From: Coriaria nepalensis
Taxonomy: Eukaryota > Streptophyta > Magnoliopsida > Cucurbitales > Coriariaceae
DNA: 64,000 nucleotides
Reading direction: 5' to 3'
Assembly (NCBI GenBank): GCA_027186245.1
Contig: CP114498.1
Location: forward strand, 751,501 to 815,500
Below, piece after piece: positions 48,401 through 59,931 of the stretch; positions within the stretch are counted from its first letter, which is position 1, and each line of letters starts with the position of its first letter. The notes beneath the pieces are model-generated. The model saw only the letters and a program-made list of their open reading frames with translations. It was not told the origin of the DNA and ran no database searches. The position numbers and the translations under genes are program-made.

Positions 48401-51400
48401 TTCACTAGGGGGAAATTCAAAAACGATTATTATTGCAAACATCAGTCCTTCTAGTTGGTCAGTAAATTGCTGTCTAACTTCTCCTTTATCACAATATAGG
48501 GTTCCTTTCAGTCCTCTAAAATATAATGCTTACATCTGGCTGTATTTTTTGTTCACTTTGTCGGGGCCTTTGCAGCTGTTCTTTAGAGACACTGAGCACA
48601 TTGAAATTTGCCCAACGTGCCAAGTTTATCAAGAATAATGTATGTAGTTTCTTCATTTCTTAAAATAATTTTTTTGATTCAAAAGCAGTGGATGCTACCT
48701 ATATTACTAGTGTCAGTAGAAGACAAAGTCTGTTAGATAGGTACTAATCTACCCCATACTTATTGAATATGATGATTGGTTATAAACTCGTCTAGTCTGC
48801 CTATGTACTTTTCCTAGGATATCTTGCTTTTGCTTGTAAATGAATTATTGTTATTGCTTATGTCCTGTAAATATGCTACACTATTTCAGGCAATTGTGAA
48901 TGAGGATGCATCTGGAGATGTCATTGCCATGAGGTTACAGATTCAACAACTTAAGGTATTAATGACTTAATACCCTTAAAGGCGGGAATAATATTTCTCT
49001 ACTTTTAGTCTATATAGAAAAGTTGGAAACTACCTAGAACAAAAAAATCAGGGACTCCTACTTTGGATTGAAATTTGGAATCTCAACTTCCTAGTCGCTG
49101 TACCTCTAGGCTAAGCGCCCAAGGGCAAACTAATTGTGTTTTAATTCTTAAAAAAAAAAAAAGTTGATGATAGCAATCATTCTGACAGATATTTTTATGT
49201 ATTATTTTCAGAAAGAAGTATCCCACTTACGAGGTTTAGTTAATGGAGGAACAAATCATCAGGGAAATGATACTCTGGCAGCAACCTTTTCGGGGTCTAC
49301 TGGATCCTTTAATTGGGAAGGACTTCAAGGATCATTCAGTCCACTTACCACTGGTAAAAGGATGTCTCAGGTATTTACCACTTATTTTGAAGTTTGAGAA
49401 GCTTTCTGATTCACAATCATCGGTTTGTAATTGGCCCGGTTTCAGTACAGAGAAAAGATTATGAAGTTGCACTTGTGGGGGCCTTTAAGAGAGAAAAGGA
49501 TAAAGACATTGCTCTGCAGGCATTAGCTGCTGAAAATCAGGCAGCTATGCAACTGGTATGCATCAGTGTAAATGGGTTTGATATAGCAATCTTGTACAAA
49601 CTTTACTCACTGCTGATTTCTAGATTAGAGAGTGATGCGTATGTCCTTTGCATTCTTGCACATGTTTTCTATATTTTTTGGTGCTTAAGAATCACTCTGA
49701 GAAACAAATTCACATTTTTTGGGATGATCAGGCTAAACAAAGAGAAGATGAAATACAAGGCCTAAAGATGAGGCTTCGGTTTCGAGAAGCTAGAATCAAA
49801 AGTTTGGAGTCGGTTGTCTCCGGAAAGATCTCTGCAGAGACACATTTGCTGAAAGAAAAGGAAGAGTATTTGAAGGAAATTGAGGTTTTACGAACACAGG
49901 TTGACCGTAACCAAGAGGTGACCAGATTTGCAATGGAAAATCTGTGTCTAAAAGAAGAAATCAGAAGGCATGTGTTATCTTTATGCATCTTATATCTTCC
50001 TTCATTGCACAAATTTAATCCTTAGTTTGTGTTTGTTGCTTTGAGGGTAAGGTTAGTAAGATTTTAACATACCTGCCTTCAGCAGTCTGAAGAAAATCTT
50101 ACTGTTCTAGCTTTCTAGTTTAGTAACTTTCTAGATTATCATGTGGATTTCTGTTCAGAATTACTATTTGAAGAGGCTTCTGCAAAGAATTTGAATTTTT
50201 TTTATTGAACCAAGTCTTAAATAGGACTTGGAAAATTTTCCGGGTTATTTATGCTTCAATTTACAGGTTAAAATCATTTTACGAAGAAGGTGAGCGGGAG
50301 TCAACAATTGAACAGATTGCTGTGTTACAGAACAAGGTAGAAAATAATTGGAGTCCTGTTAGTCTACTGTAAAACTTGATGCTCAACCTTCCATCTTTCT
50401 CTTTGTTGCAATTGAATATGTAGTTGCTTGAAGCACTTGACTGGAAACTCATGCACGAATCAGATCCCCCGATACTCCAGGTTCTTTCTAGTTTTACTGT
50501 AAAATTCCTGGTGAATAATCTATTTGCTTTCTAGCTGTTCATATGCTTATTCTATTCTGTAGGAAGGAAACACGAACACAATTGCTGAATTCAGTGGTGA
50601 TGATAATCTACTGATTTCCAAAGTGGTGAGATTGGGGACTGGCTTTTTATACTTAGGATCGGGCATCTTAAAATAGGAAAGTTACTGTAGATAAATATAA
50701 GGTCATAAAATGGGCATTAACAGAAAAATAACATTTCCTGTGGTCATGAATATTTCTGCTAGCAAGAAGTTTCATTAATAATTCAATTTGTCCCTTCACT
50801 CATGTGGCCTGACTGACTGACTGAAAACATGTTAATAATGTTTTTAATCTATTTTTATGACTTAGGAGCCATCACCTTTGCAGTCTTCCGTTACTGAGGA
50901 GAATGAATTCCTCCGCATGCAGGTAAATTAATCTTATCTTTTCTAGGTTATGTTTGACCTTTTCAACAAATTACGGAAGTGCAAATATTTTCAACTTTGC
51001 TTTACTTAATTCTTAGCTCCCTTCAGTCCCGCGCGGCATTGATCTATTTTGTTATCTATCACAGGCTATTCATAACCAAGCTGAATTGGACACACTTCAG
51101 AAGAACCTAGATTTATGCTTTGTAGAGAAAGAAAAGTTGGAGAGGTAATACTCCATTTTATTCTCTTTACCTACTAAAACGATGGACTGGTCTTCTAATA
51201 AATCACTAATTTTTATTGAGGAGAGATCTGATGTTTTTGTGCCAATATTGCACCATAATTATGCTCCATTAATCAGTATTCTTGATTTTATATTCATGTT
51301 GAGCATCAATATCAAACCTCGTGCAGGCATGTCAGTGATTTAGTAGCAGAACTGGAGGCAGAGAGATCTTCTAGAGATACAAAAGGAAGACAACTTGAGC

Positions 51401-53199
51401 GTCCTTCTTCGTCAACTGACATGTCCCTATTCAACTTTAGCAATCAATTAGAGCTCAAGACGATGGTCGATGCCATTGCTTCTGCAAGCCAAAGAGAAGC
51501 AGAGGCTCATGAGACAGCAATAAACCTGTCCAAAGAGAATGATGATCTACGGATGAAGCTTAAGGTTTTAATTGAAGATAACAATAAGCTCATCGAATTG
51601 TATGAGAAGGCAGCTGAGGCTTGTAACTACAGGAATCTTGCAAAAGCCGATATTACTCCAGATGCAGCTGAAGTGGTTGAAGTTCCCAATGAGAAAGAGA
51701 TTGAGATTAAACAAGTTATGGAGGACCTTGAGCATCAACTTGTGGAAATGCATGAAGAAAATGACAAGTTACTGGGATTGTATGAAAAGGCCATGCAAGA
51801 GAAAGATGAGCTTAAGAAATTGCTTTCCTCTCTTGAGCAGAAACAAGTTGAGACCAGAGGTGATTTTGATTACATGGAAAAGCATGTTGAAGTTGATGGA
51901 GGGGAAAAAAATGAATGCGCAGAAGGAACTTTAGATGTTCCCAGGTTGAATGTTCAAGATGGGTCTAGTTTATTTCCAAAAGATTCTCAAGATAATGAAG
52001 AAAAAATATATGATGAGGCTAATAGAGTAATGGAATTGGATGTACAAACTGATACAGAACCATCAGCTGTCATTGTAGAAAGGCTTCATGAAGATTTGAA
52101 TCTGATCAGAATGAAGCTTGAAAAAGCAGATGAACTACTTTCAACTTCTGCTGAAACTGTTACTGTGTTTGGTTCAGTAGAGAAAATGATCTTCGAGGCT
52201 GATAAGCTCACAAGAGATATTGAAGCTAAGGAAAATGAAATTCAGATCAAGAAGCACCAACTTGAATGCCTAAAAGTCAATTGGTCAGAAATGCAAGAAA
52301 AAAGAGATATTGTACAAAAGAAGTTATCAGCTCTCAAATACTCTTTATCTAGTTTCTCCTCTTCATTAGTTTATTTTGAACAGAGAGAAGCCAGGGCAAG
52401 AGCAAGAACACAAGCTTCAAAGTCTTATCTTGAGCAGAAGAAAAATGAACTGACCACTCTTCAAGCAAGCCGGTATGAAATTGAGTCTTCCTGGAAAAAG
52501 GTTCAGCAATCTGAAGTTGAAACAAGGAACAATCTCTTGTGTTTGACATCCAAATTCGAGGAAAAAAGAAGAAAACAAGAGAGTGACAAGGTTCTGTTTG
52601 CTATAGAAAATGTTGAAAATGTAGACCCCACACAGAAAAACTGGCAATTGGGCGGTAAAGCTATGGAGTTATTGAAGGCCGAGGAAGAGAAAACCAAGTT
52701 GCAATCTGAAATCAAGCTGGATCGAGAAAAACTTGAGGTTGTAAAGAGGGAGATTGAAAATTTGACCAAGAAATCTACAAACATTGACCGTGAATTGCAA
52801 GATGTTCAAATGGAGATACAAAAAGCTTCCAAATCGTTTGAAGAGATGAGTTTTGCACTTGAAGGTGTTATTCAAGAGAAGGAGACATTGTTAGAGATGA
52901 CAGAGAAGGGGAAAAATGAGATTGAGGGTATGATGGTGGAGTATCAGCAGTATTTGTTCAAAACGGATTTGAAGGAGGAAGAGAAGAAGATGATGGAGGA
53001 AGAATTGGAGATGGAATTTAGGAGAAAGGAGGAGTTATTAATAGCAAGAATCTTGATTTCTCAAAAGACATCTGAATTAATGGAGACAAGGTATGGTTCA
53101 AGCCTCTTATCAGAGAAAATTGAAGAAGAGCTGAAGAGGATCCAGTCTTCTGTTCTGGAGGCAAAAATCTTGGTTGAAGAGGGTAAGTTACAATCATAA
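39493..53199 (+). CDS. Plant kinesin-12 motor protein (KIN-12E-like)
   Basis: Twenty-two exons give 1345 residues: an N-terminal extension, a motor domain (about 85-430) and a long coiled-coil tail, much of it in one 1873-bp last exon. Motor motifs are the P-loop GQTGSGKT (165-172), switch I in SSRSHSVF and switch II DLAGSER. The sequence [19 protein letters not shown] and the neck after [20 protein letters not shown] match plant kinesin-12 proteins, closest in memory to Arabidopsis KIN12E (At3g44050). Relatives are plus-end motors of the phragmoplast and spindle. Exon starts: 39493, 40124, 40358, 40690, 41405, 42003, 42347, 47615, 47966, 48136, 48399, 48576, 48890, 49212, 49451, 49732, 50267, 50424, 50563, 50866, 51065, 51327. 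Intron 7 is 5.2 kb because of an antisense copia element. Intron 16 probably uses a GC donor. The frame stays open across the insertion. Confidence 0.93.
42488..42716 (-). repeat. 3' LTR of the copia element (229 bp)
   Basis: It is 25 bp longer than the other LTR because ATAAAGGAAAACATCCTTAA plus five more bases is repeated in tandem (42646-42670 and 42671-42694). By eye about 17 substitutions and a few single-base indels separate it from the 5' LTR over roughly 200 aligned bases. Confidence 0.95.
42717..42726 (-). other. Polypurine tract
   Basis: The minus-strand TGAGGGGGGA directly precedes the 3' LTR and would prime second-strand synthesis. Confidence 0.85.
42740..46740 (-). pseudogene. 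Decayed copia gag-pol polyprotein
   Basis: Domains in order on the minus strand: gag with CCHC knuckles (about 45960-46060), where the first has lost its last Cys (GHIARNY) and the second, [14 protein letters not shown], is intact; protease with DSGASNHM (about 45740); integrase with [16 protein letters not shown] and VHTDVWG (about 44880-45400); reverse transcriptase with [16 protein letters not shown] (about 43900) and [11 protein letters not shown] (about 43670); and RNase H ending near 42740. Visible breaks are in-frame stops at 46528-46530, 44806-44808, near 43294, at 43174-43176 and at 42817-42819, and frame changes near 44595 and 43885. The longest intact block is 44809-46473. Confidence 0.92.
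47327..47339 (-). other. Primer-binding site (tRNA-iMet type)
   Basis: The minus-strand sequence TGGTATCAGAGCC directly abuts the 5' LTR. It is the usual copia primer site complementary to the 3' end of initiator methionine tRNA. Confidence 0.95.
47340..47543 (-). repeat. 5' LTR of the copia element (204 bp)
   Basis: It starts TGTCAAATTGG and ends CCCGTAACA on the plus strand, and is bounded by the primer-binding site on the inside and by TTTAG outside. It should carry the element's promoter, which would drive transcription antisense to the kinesin gene. Confidence 0.95.
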
Positions 53200-53817
53200 A
53201 CTTGAAGTGTATTTTTTATTTTCTAGTGACGTGTAAGAAAAATGCTATTATGACAAATGCTATTGAATAGTCTATTGTTCAGTTGTGATTTTGTCGATCT
53301 TTAGTAGATGAAAGTGGATTCATACTTGCTCGTGAAGTTGTATTCGGTCCGAAGCGTATGGCTCCAATAAATCTTAATGTATGGTGTGAATTAAATAAAA
53401 TTTGATCCAATGTATAAAATATCACGTCATATTTAGAATCAGTTCGGATCCATACGCAACCGAATCCAAACGACTTGCTCATTGTTACATTTCATTGTGA
53501 TTTGACTTGGGAAAACTAGAATGGGTAAATTCTTTTACTTTTTAGTGATTTCCTTTCTTGGGCTTTGGCCCAATAAATTTATGGGCCATTCAGCCGGCTG
53601 AGCAAGGGAAAAGGCCTGCTTGCCTATAGCCTATACCGGTCCATTTGGGTTAGAAACCACTGTTACTTAAAAGCACGAAAAGACAGTATTACCCTCAATA
53701 TATTTCGTAATCCCCATTTCGGAACCCATTGCAAGGAGTTCTGAAGATTGAAGATCCGCCATAAAACCCAAAACCTCTCGCTCTTCTCTCTGTGTTCGAT
53801 AGAAAGTCGACGAGAAA
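53200..53817. other. Kinesin 3' flank and promoter of the S29/DAP3 gene
   Basis: No annotated gene lies here, though 53305-53405 could be an alternative last exon of the kinesin gene. An inverted pair, TTCGGTCCGAAGCGTATGG (about 53344) and CGGATCCATACGCAACCGAA (about 53445), suggests a small imperfect palindrome. The right part holds site II promoter motifs. Confidence 0.5.
53559..53587 (+). promoter_or_regulatory. Site II (TGGGCY) cluster upstream of S29/DAP3
   Basis: TGGGCT at 53559-53564, GGCCCA at 53567-53572 and TGGGCC at 53582-53587 form a tight cluster about 230-260 bp before the ATG. Such clusters are characteristic of plant genes for ribosomal and mitochondrial proteins, which fits the gene downstream. 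Factor binding is inferred. Confidence 0.6.
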
Positions 53818-56482
53818 ATGTTGCGCTCGATTCTAAGAGCCGCAACCACCTCCACCTCTAAATCTCACCTATCCAACCTCCGCTCCATTCCGGCCATATC
53901 TCTGACGCTAAATTACTCTTCCAAAACCACCAAATCGGCGCCTAAGAAGGGGAAGAAGACTACTAATAAATCCAAAATCGACTCTAAATCAGCCGACGAT
54001 GCCTCCGCCGTTGGTGCTTCTGAAGACCTAGACGCGGCACTTTTTGACGATAAGTCTCGGGCTCGCCGCCTGGCCTCCGAGGATATTGATCCAGCACTTA
54101 ATGTTGGCCCCAATGGACGACCACTTTTCACTTCTACGCCGTCGCTATCTCAGCTCACTCGCAAAGACACCTGCGCTTATTTCAAATTCAAGTATGTGAT
54201 TTCTGTGTCTGTATTTTTGTTAGCGCGATTGAACTTATTTTTTTCTTAAACAAAATGGTCAGAATGGAGGGACTAAATGAGGTACTGCCGGAGGGGTTGC
54301 CGGCGGCGATGATAAAGGAGTTTGAGGAATCGATGGGAACTGCAGTTTTGGTGCGGCAAAGTTTCTTGGATCTTCGTGATAACTTTAGGCGTGTAGTGGA
54401 TCCCCCATTGCGGTCCTCAGATGGTAAAGGTGAGGTATCTTTTCATTGTTCATCGTTACAGTAAACTATTTGTGTTTTCGAAAATCTGTTGGCACGCTCC
54501 ATTTTTATGAAATTACCTCTTTCAACTTTACCACTTCTATCTCCAATAGGCGATGCACAAGTTTGGCTTCTTCTCAGTTTTAGCTTGTACATTGCACGCT
54601 TTTCAGCTAAATCTGTTGGGACGCTCCATTTTTATGAAATTACCTCTTTCAACTTTACCACTTCTATCTCCAATAGGCGGTGCACAAGTTTGGCTTCTTC
54701 TCAGTTTTAGCTTGTACATTGCATGCTTTTCAGCTAAATCTTTCCATTAAGTTGCATTCTCGCTTGTTTATGATTAACGGAGTATCCTTGCTGTTATTTA
54801 TGCCTTTTCAGCTCCAAAGATCACGAAGCAGATTGTACTGGATGGTCTAGTAAGTTGTGGGAAGAGTATTGCACTTGCCATGCTTGTTCACTGGGCTCGG
54901 GAGGAAGGTTGGCTGGTCTTTTATGTTCCCAAAGGCCGAGAATGGACTCATGGAGGATTTTTCTATAAAAACCCAGAGACAGGGTTATGGGACACTCCTG
55001 TTCAAGCTGAAAATGTTTTAAAGGTATGGAATGCTCTTGATTTTCTGATATGACTTCCTTTGGTTTGCCGCGGGTTAGACTTGTAAGCCTTATTTGATGG
55101 GTTTGTTATGATAGGATTTTCTTAAGTACAATGAAACCCGCGTAAGACAATTACCATGCCAAATAGATGAACCCATTCCTTTGGGAGAGGGTGCCGGTGT
55201 TGGCTGGATGAAAGGTGCTGATTCCGTGACTATGCCTGAGGGTTCAACTCTGTATGACCTAATCGATACAGGAATAAAGCACACACATGCAGCTGTTGGG
55301 GTCACTGTTCATCTACGCAAAGAATTATCACTCGTGAAAGACATCCCTGTGCTTTTTGCAATTGATCAAGTGAGACAGATCTCCTCCCATCCCTCTCTGT
55401 TACTTGGATGAATTATTTCAGGAATTTCATACAAGAATTATTGATTTATTTTTGTTGCTTGTGTTCAGTATAACAGCTGGTTTACCTTCAGCGAATATGA
55501 GGAGGCAGCAACTGTTCGTTCTACTAGACCAATCCATGCTAAAGAGCTTGCAATGGTAACTATTTGATCAAACTCTTCTTCTTGTAATGGTAACTGTATT
55601 ACTTATCCATCTGCTATATTTTAATTCCATTCAATAGCTCACCAAAATGAATCTAACACAGATTAAAAAATTACTTTCTCCATCGAGCTTCTGCTAGTGA
55701 TGGTTTTTAACCCATTTTACACTTTCTAATGTGCTAATGCTTTAATTTGATCAACCCCTACCTGGATCCCATAGTACAATAAAATGGATTGAAACCATTA
55801 ACAAGGATATGGAACATTGAGTGATTGGTAACTGTGACACTGGACTTGAATTTCAATATTTCTTTTGCAGGTGAATGCTTTTAGGTCTATGATGCATGAT
55901 GACATGATGGTGGGTGCGTTCTCCCACTCAACAGCAGTAGGAAAGCTACGTAAAGAGCTGCCAGATGTTCCTCCCGATGCTCGAGTTAATCTTCCTCGCT
56001 ACCATTTGGATGAAGCTGCTACTGTTTGCCATTACTATCTTAGGTATTCTTTTTGGAACTACCGCATATGATATAGCAGCTATTCAGCTGATAGAAGCAT
56101 AGTCTTTAGATCTTTCTATCTCAAATTAATATCACTCAGCAATGACATCTTTACTCAAATTCAGTCGAGTTTAAATATGGCAGTTTGAGAATAAAACCTT
56201 GTTTGGGCTTGCCAAATTTAAAAAACGCCTACTTATGGCGCACATAACATCTAGACTTTAATTTACTCAATTATAGTTTGCAGAACTCTAAGATTATGCA
56301 AATCTGTAACTTCGATTCTGATCTGAACAAGCTTATAAATGCTAACTGTGTTGACTATTTGCTTTGGCAGACAAAGGCTGATACGCCAAGAAGCATTCTC
56401 AGAGGAAAATTGGAAGAAAGTATACTACCTGTCAAACGGAAATGGAGCCGAAATGAGGTGGTTAGTTCCTCTCATGCGGTGA
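53818..56482 (+). CDS. Mitochondrial small-subunit ribosomal protein S29 (DAP3 family)
   Basis: Seven exons (53818-54191, 54263-54429, 54812-55023, 55115-55369, 55469-55555, 55871-56043, 56371-56482) encode 459 residues. The N-terminus, MLRSILRAATTSTSKSHLSN, is rich in Arg, Ser and Thr with no acids, a mitochondrial presequence. A Lys-rich linker follows. The P-loop GLVSCGKS (192-199) and the downstream VLFAIDQYNSWF block mark the DAP3/mS29 GTP-binding fold. In animals and yeast this protein sits in the head of the mitochondrial small ribosomal subunit; the plant member should do the same. The site II cluster upstream supports co-regulation with other ribosomal genes. Intron 2 carries a recent 127-bp tandem duplication. 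The C-terminus, GAEMRWLVPLMR, is intact. Confidence 0.94.
54482..54735. repeat. 127-bp tandem duplication in intron 2 of S29/DAP3
   Basis: Two adjacent copies (54482-54608 and 54609-54735) differ at about three positions (GGCACG/GGGACG, GCGATG/GCGGTG, CACGC/CATGC). Each ends in a polypyrimidine-AG string (GCTTTTCAG) that resembles the true acceptor at 54811. Confidence 0.92.
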
Positions 56483-57867
56483 CTCGGGAAAAGATGCTCA
56501 GAATACGATTTAAAGGATGATGAGAGCTTGTGTATGGTGGCTGATTGGACTTGAAATTGAAAAAGAATAATCAGTAACATTTACTCGAGCGGAAGTCATA
56601 TTTTAGATACCCAGTTCGTATCAGAAGGACGAGATGAGATCCTATATTATTACATTAGATCACATTTTGTGCAATCTTTGTAAGTTTAGCTAATTTGATT
56701 TGTATAATTATGCTTTTTGTAAGGTTTGGATCTTCAGGGTAGATTGTGTACCCATTTCTTCGCATCTTTGCATTTTAAAGGTGAAATGTTTTAGAACGTT
56801 TTACAAAAATAATTTTTACATTTTGAAACACACGAAAATGGGTTTTGGGAGGGACAAGCTTGCTTAATAATTGTTTTTGTGACAGTTTTTGTTTATAAAA
56901 TATTTTTCAAAAATTATGAAAAAATTGTGAAAAAAATAAAATATAAAAATTATAAATTGTGGTTTTTTATGTTTGTAAAAATGTTTTTTCATCTCTCTAC
57001 TTTTCTCTCTCTACTCTCTGTTTTCTCTCGCTCATTATCAATTATCATGTCGAGTAAATTATAAGTTATGATAATCAACAAGTCGATAAGGCTTTCAACC
57101 TGTAGAATAAATTAGCAATTATAAGTATGAGTTAAGGATTCCTCTTATGCTTTCAATGGTGTCATCGTCAATATGACTTCCTCTCATGCTTTCCTCAATT
57201 CACGTTTAAAACTTTGGTTTAAAATTTTTGATTAATAAGATCTATTTTTATATTTTTATCGAATCTGGTTAATAAGATCTATTTTGATGACTTTTGTTTC
57301 TATATTAGGTATCTAAAATATAAATTTTAAATTTAAATATGATAACATTAAATATTAATATTTCAATATAAAAAAATCAAATTAAAAATGTCATTATAAA
57401 AACTAAATTTATAAATATAAAATATAAAGAATGTTGCCAAGCATATTCTTATTCTTATTGGCTTAATGCTGAGTTTTCAAAGTAGCTCTCAATAAAATAT
57501 AAATAAAAAAACAAGTAAATTAGGATAAAGACTCGAGTGCGATCGCCATTTAAAAAAAAAAAAAAAAAGGGTTTATCCTAATATCATTTATTTAATATTT
57601 TTTTAATTCAATAAAAAAAATTATTTTATATCTATTTAATTTTGTAAAAAAATATATTTTATTAAATAGTCTAATTTTATTATTGATCAGAATTCAAATA
57701 ATGCATGAATTAGGAATTTCATTTTTGGATTCAGTTATTTTTTTTGCTAAACGTAAATTAATAATTTGACATTTTCTTTCTTAATAAAAAAAAAAAAAAA
57801 AACAATAGTATTCCTTCTCTCTCTATTCACTGTCCTTCCAAACAGAAAAGAGGAACGGTGGTTTGTT
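56483..57867. other. AT-rich intergenic stretch
   Basis: The 3' UTR of S29/DAP3 leads into very AT-rich DNA with A runs near 57553 and 57786. No gene is supported. Confidence 0.6.
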
Positions 57868-57974
57868 TGGCGGCGGACTGGACCAGACCGCCATAGACAC
57901 AACAGTCACAACTCACACTAGTCATCCGACCAATCTTAAGATAAAAGACATAAAGGTGAGTTGTGACTGTTGTG
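57868..57974. repeat. Two adjacent inverted repeats next to the Listerin breakpoint
   Basis: A perfect 19-bp inverted repeat, CACAACAGTCACAACTCAC (57898-57916) and its exact complement (57956-57974), is separated by 39 bp. Just upstream TGGCGG and CCGCCA (57868 and 57893 ends) bound a second, imperfect GC-rich palindrome. Both end within about 15 bp of where Listerin similarity begins. Confidence 0.85.
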
Positions 57975-57985
57975 ATCTGTTGAAG

Positions 57986-59149
57986 ATGGCTTCCTTTGCA
58001 AGGGCAATATTTGGTTTAATGCTTTGCATTCTCCCTGCTTATGTTCGAGGATGGTTTAGTGATCTACGTGACCGTTCTGCATCATCTGGAATTGAATCAT
58101 TTACAAGAATATGGTGTAGTCCTTCTCTCATAGGAAATGAGCTGTCTCAGGTACACTAAGAATATGAGTGAAGTTTCAAATTATACTGCCCCCACATGTT
58201 ACTCTCTCTCTTTCTCTCACTTGACTTTCAAACTGCATAAATTGACATTATCCTCAGCAATTATAGATACAGTTCTTGGAGTGTGATAGATACAGATGGG
58301 ACCCTGGATTAAGTACTTACACCTTTTGCCGTTTGCCTTTCACCTAGACCAGCTGGAATGGATAATCATGAAAAAGGAAAAATAATGGACCTGTTAGATT
58401 CTGATCAACATGAATTTATTCTTGGAAAAAACTGCCATAATTTGATCTGGACATGATTTTTCTTTGATCTATCTCTCCCAACTCTTCTCCGTCTCTTGGG
58501 AACCAACTTGGCTATAATTTCAAGATGTCCCTTCACATGCAATAAATATTCATTCCGTTTGGTGTGTTTTTCCATGCTTCCCGTGCAGATAAAGAAAGCT
58601 GAAATTGCTGATGAAAATTTCTCAGTCAGTGTAAGCAAAGCAGCAAATTAAATCGTTGCTACTTATACCAAAGATGTGACTGGAATGGACCTAGTTATCC
58701 GTCTTCCTCCATCTTACCCACTACGGCTCCTAGATGTTGAATGCATGAGAAGCCTAGGGATCAGTGAAGTAAAGAAGAGGAAATGGGTATTGTCTATGAC
58801 ATCCTTTCTCCGTAATCAGGTATCTCCTTATATTATACGTGTGTTGATGTCTTGAATCTCTCCTCTAGATGAATATCAAAGCTCATGGGATGAACTGATT
58901 TTTCTTGTGTTGATGTCCTAGAATGGAGCCTTGGCCAAAGCAATTGGGGTATGGAAGCGCAATTATGATAAGGAGTTTGAAGGAGTTGAGGAATGCCCCA
59001 TCTGTTACAGTGTAATCCACACCTCCAATCACAGGCTGCCATGTCTCACTTGCCGGACCTGCAAGCACAAGTTCCATGACGCCTATCTCTATAGATGGTT
59101 CCAAACTTCTCACAAATCATCTTGTCCCTTATGCCAGTCTCCATTCTAA
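57986..59149 (+). pseudogene. Truncated Listerin (LTN1) E3 ligase C-terminus, broken
   Basis: Only the last ~220 residues of Listerin are present; the intact protein is well over 1500 residues. Recognisable pieces are [20 protein letters not shown] (exon to 58150), IKKAEIADENFSVSVSKAAN (from 58589), [10 protein letters not shown] to 58819, and the RING exon 58922-59149. Listerin tags stalled nascent chains on 60S ribosomes. Lesions: a TAA at 58649-58651 where relatives have Glu (AAN-E-VVATYTKD), and in the RING the usual HxACLYKWF reads HDAYLYRWF, losing a zinc-binding Cys. CPIC and CPLC remain. An ATG at 58685 could start a 120-residue RING-only product (58685-58819 and 58922-59149). Splice sites are preserved, so it arose by DNA duplication, not retroposition. 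Confidence 0.85.
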
Positions 59150-59931
59150 ATTCACACCAGGTTTTGTGAATTCTTTTATGCACGGCAGAAGGTTTTAGAG
59201 GAAATGCAGTCCGAAATCGGTTAACAGGAAGGTGTATAGATTCTAAAGAATGCCAAAAGAAAGAAGGAAAACATGTTAGCTCTTTGGAGCAAATTACACC
59301 TCTCATGGAAAGATTATATGGTATGAAGTTTAGGGGGAGTAATAGATTCTGCCGACCGGTTGACTCGAGGTGATTAACAGGCTTTCTCTCAATATCGACT
59401 CGGATTGAGAACAGAAGGTGAGCTTATGGGATGTAAATATGAACTGGGTTTATAGTATTGTTTAAGTGGGGAGCTTCCCTGTATAACTCAAACTAGTGAA
59501 ACTGAAATTTATTCTAGTATGCAATAGTACTATTTTGTAGGTCCAAAACGGCAACGTATGAGCTTGAATTGAGGTTTAAATAAGTCGGAATAAGTCCAGA
59601 GGAAACATTTTCCCGGAAAAAAAAAGGGAAGGAAAGAAAATTACAATAATCGATACAAAAGGGCACACTAATTACGTCCGAATTTATCTCTTTTAGTGTC
59701 GAATAATGGTTAAACAAAAAGGGTAGTTAAGTAACTTTGGCAAAGCCGCGCACCGAATGTTCGATCTCTCCTTATTTATTCCTTTCATTCATCATTATTA
59801 TTCTCCTTTACTTCCTCAGGGTTCCCCTTTATACGATTTCATCGCCTATTCCCAAATCGAACCCTACTTTTCATCAATGTCTCGAGGATTTCAGTAAATT
59901 CTGTGCTTACTATCTGGAATTGTGAGAAAGG
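59150..59931. other. Spacer and promoter of the OEP61 gene
   Basis: Presumed former Listerin 3' UTR followed by the OEP61 promoter and 5' UTR. No gene is supported; short open frames near 59514-59925 show no family features. Confidence 0.55.

Noticed and set aside
51568..53000. Several minus-strand frames under the last kinesin exon
   Set aside because: They are antisense shadows of the coiled-coil coding exon.
57863..57985. Upstream start for the Listerin-like frame
   Set aside because: The frame begins with TTG and reads through the palindromes; the residues do not resemble Listerin.
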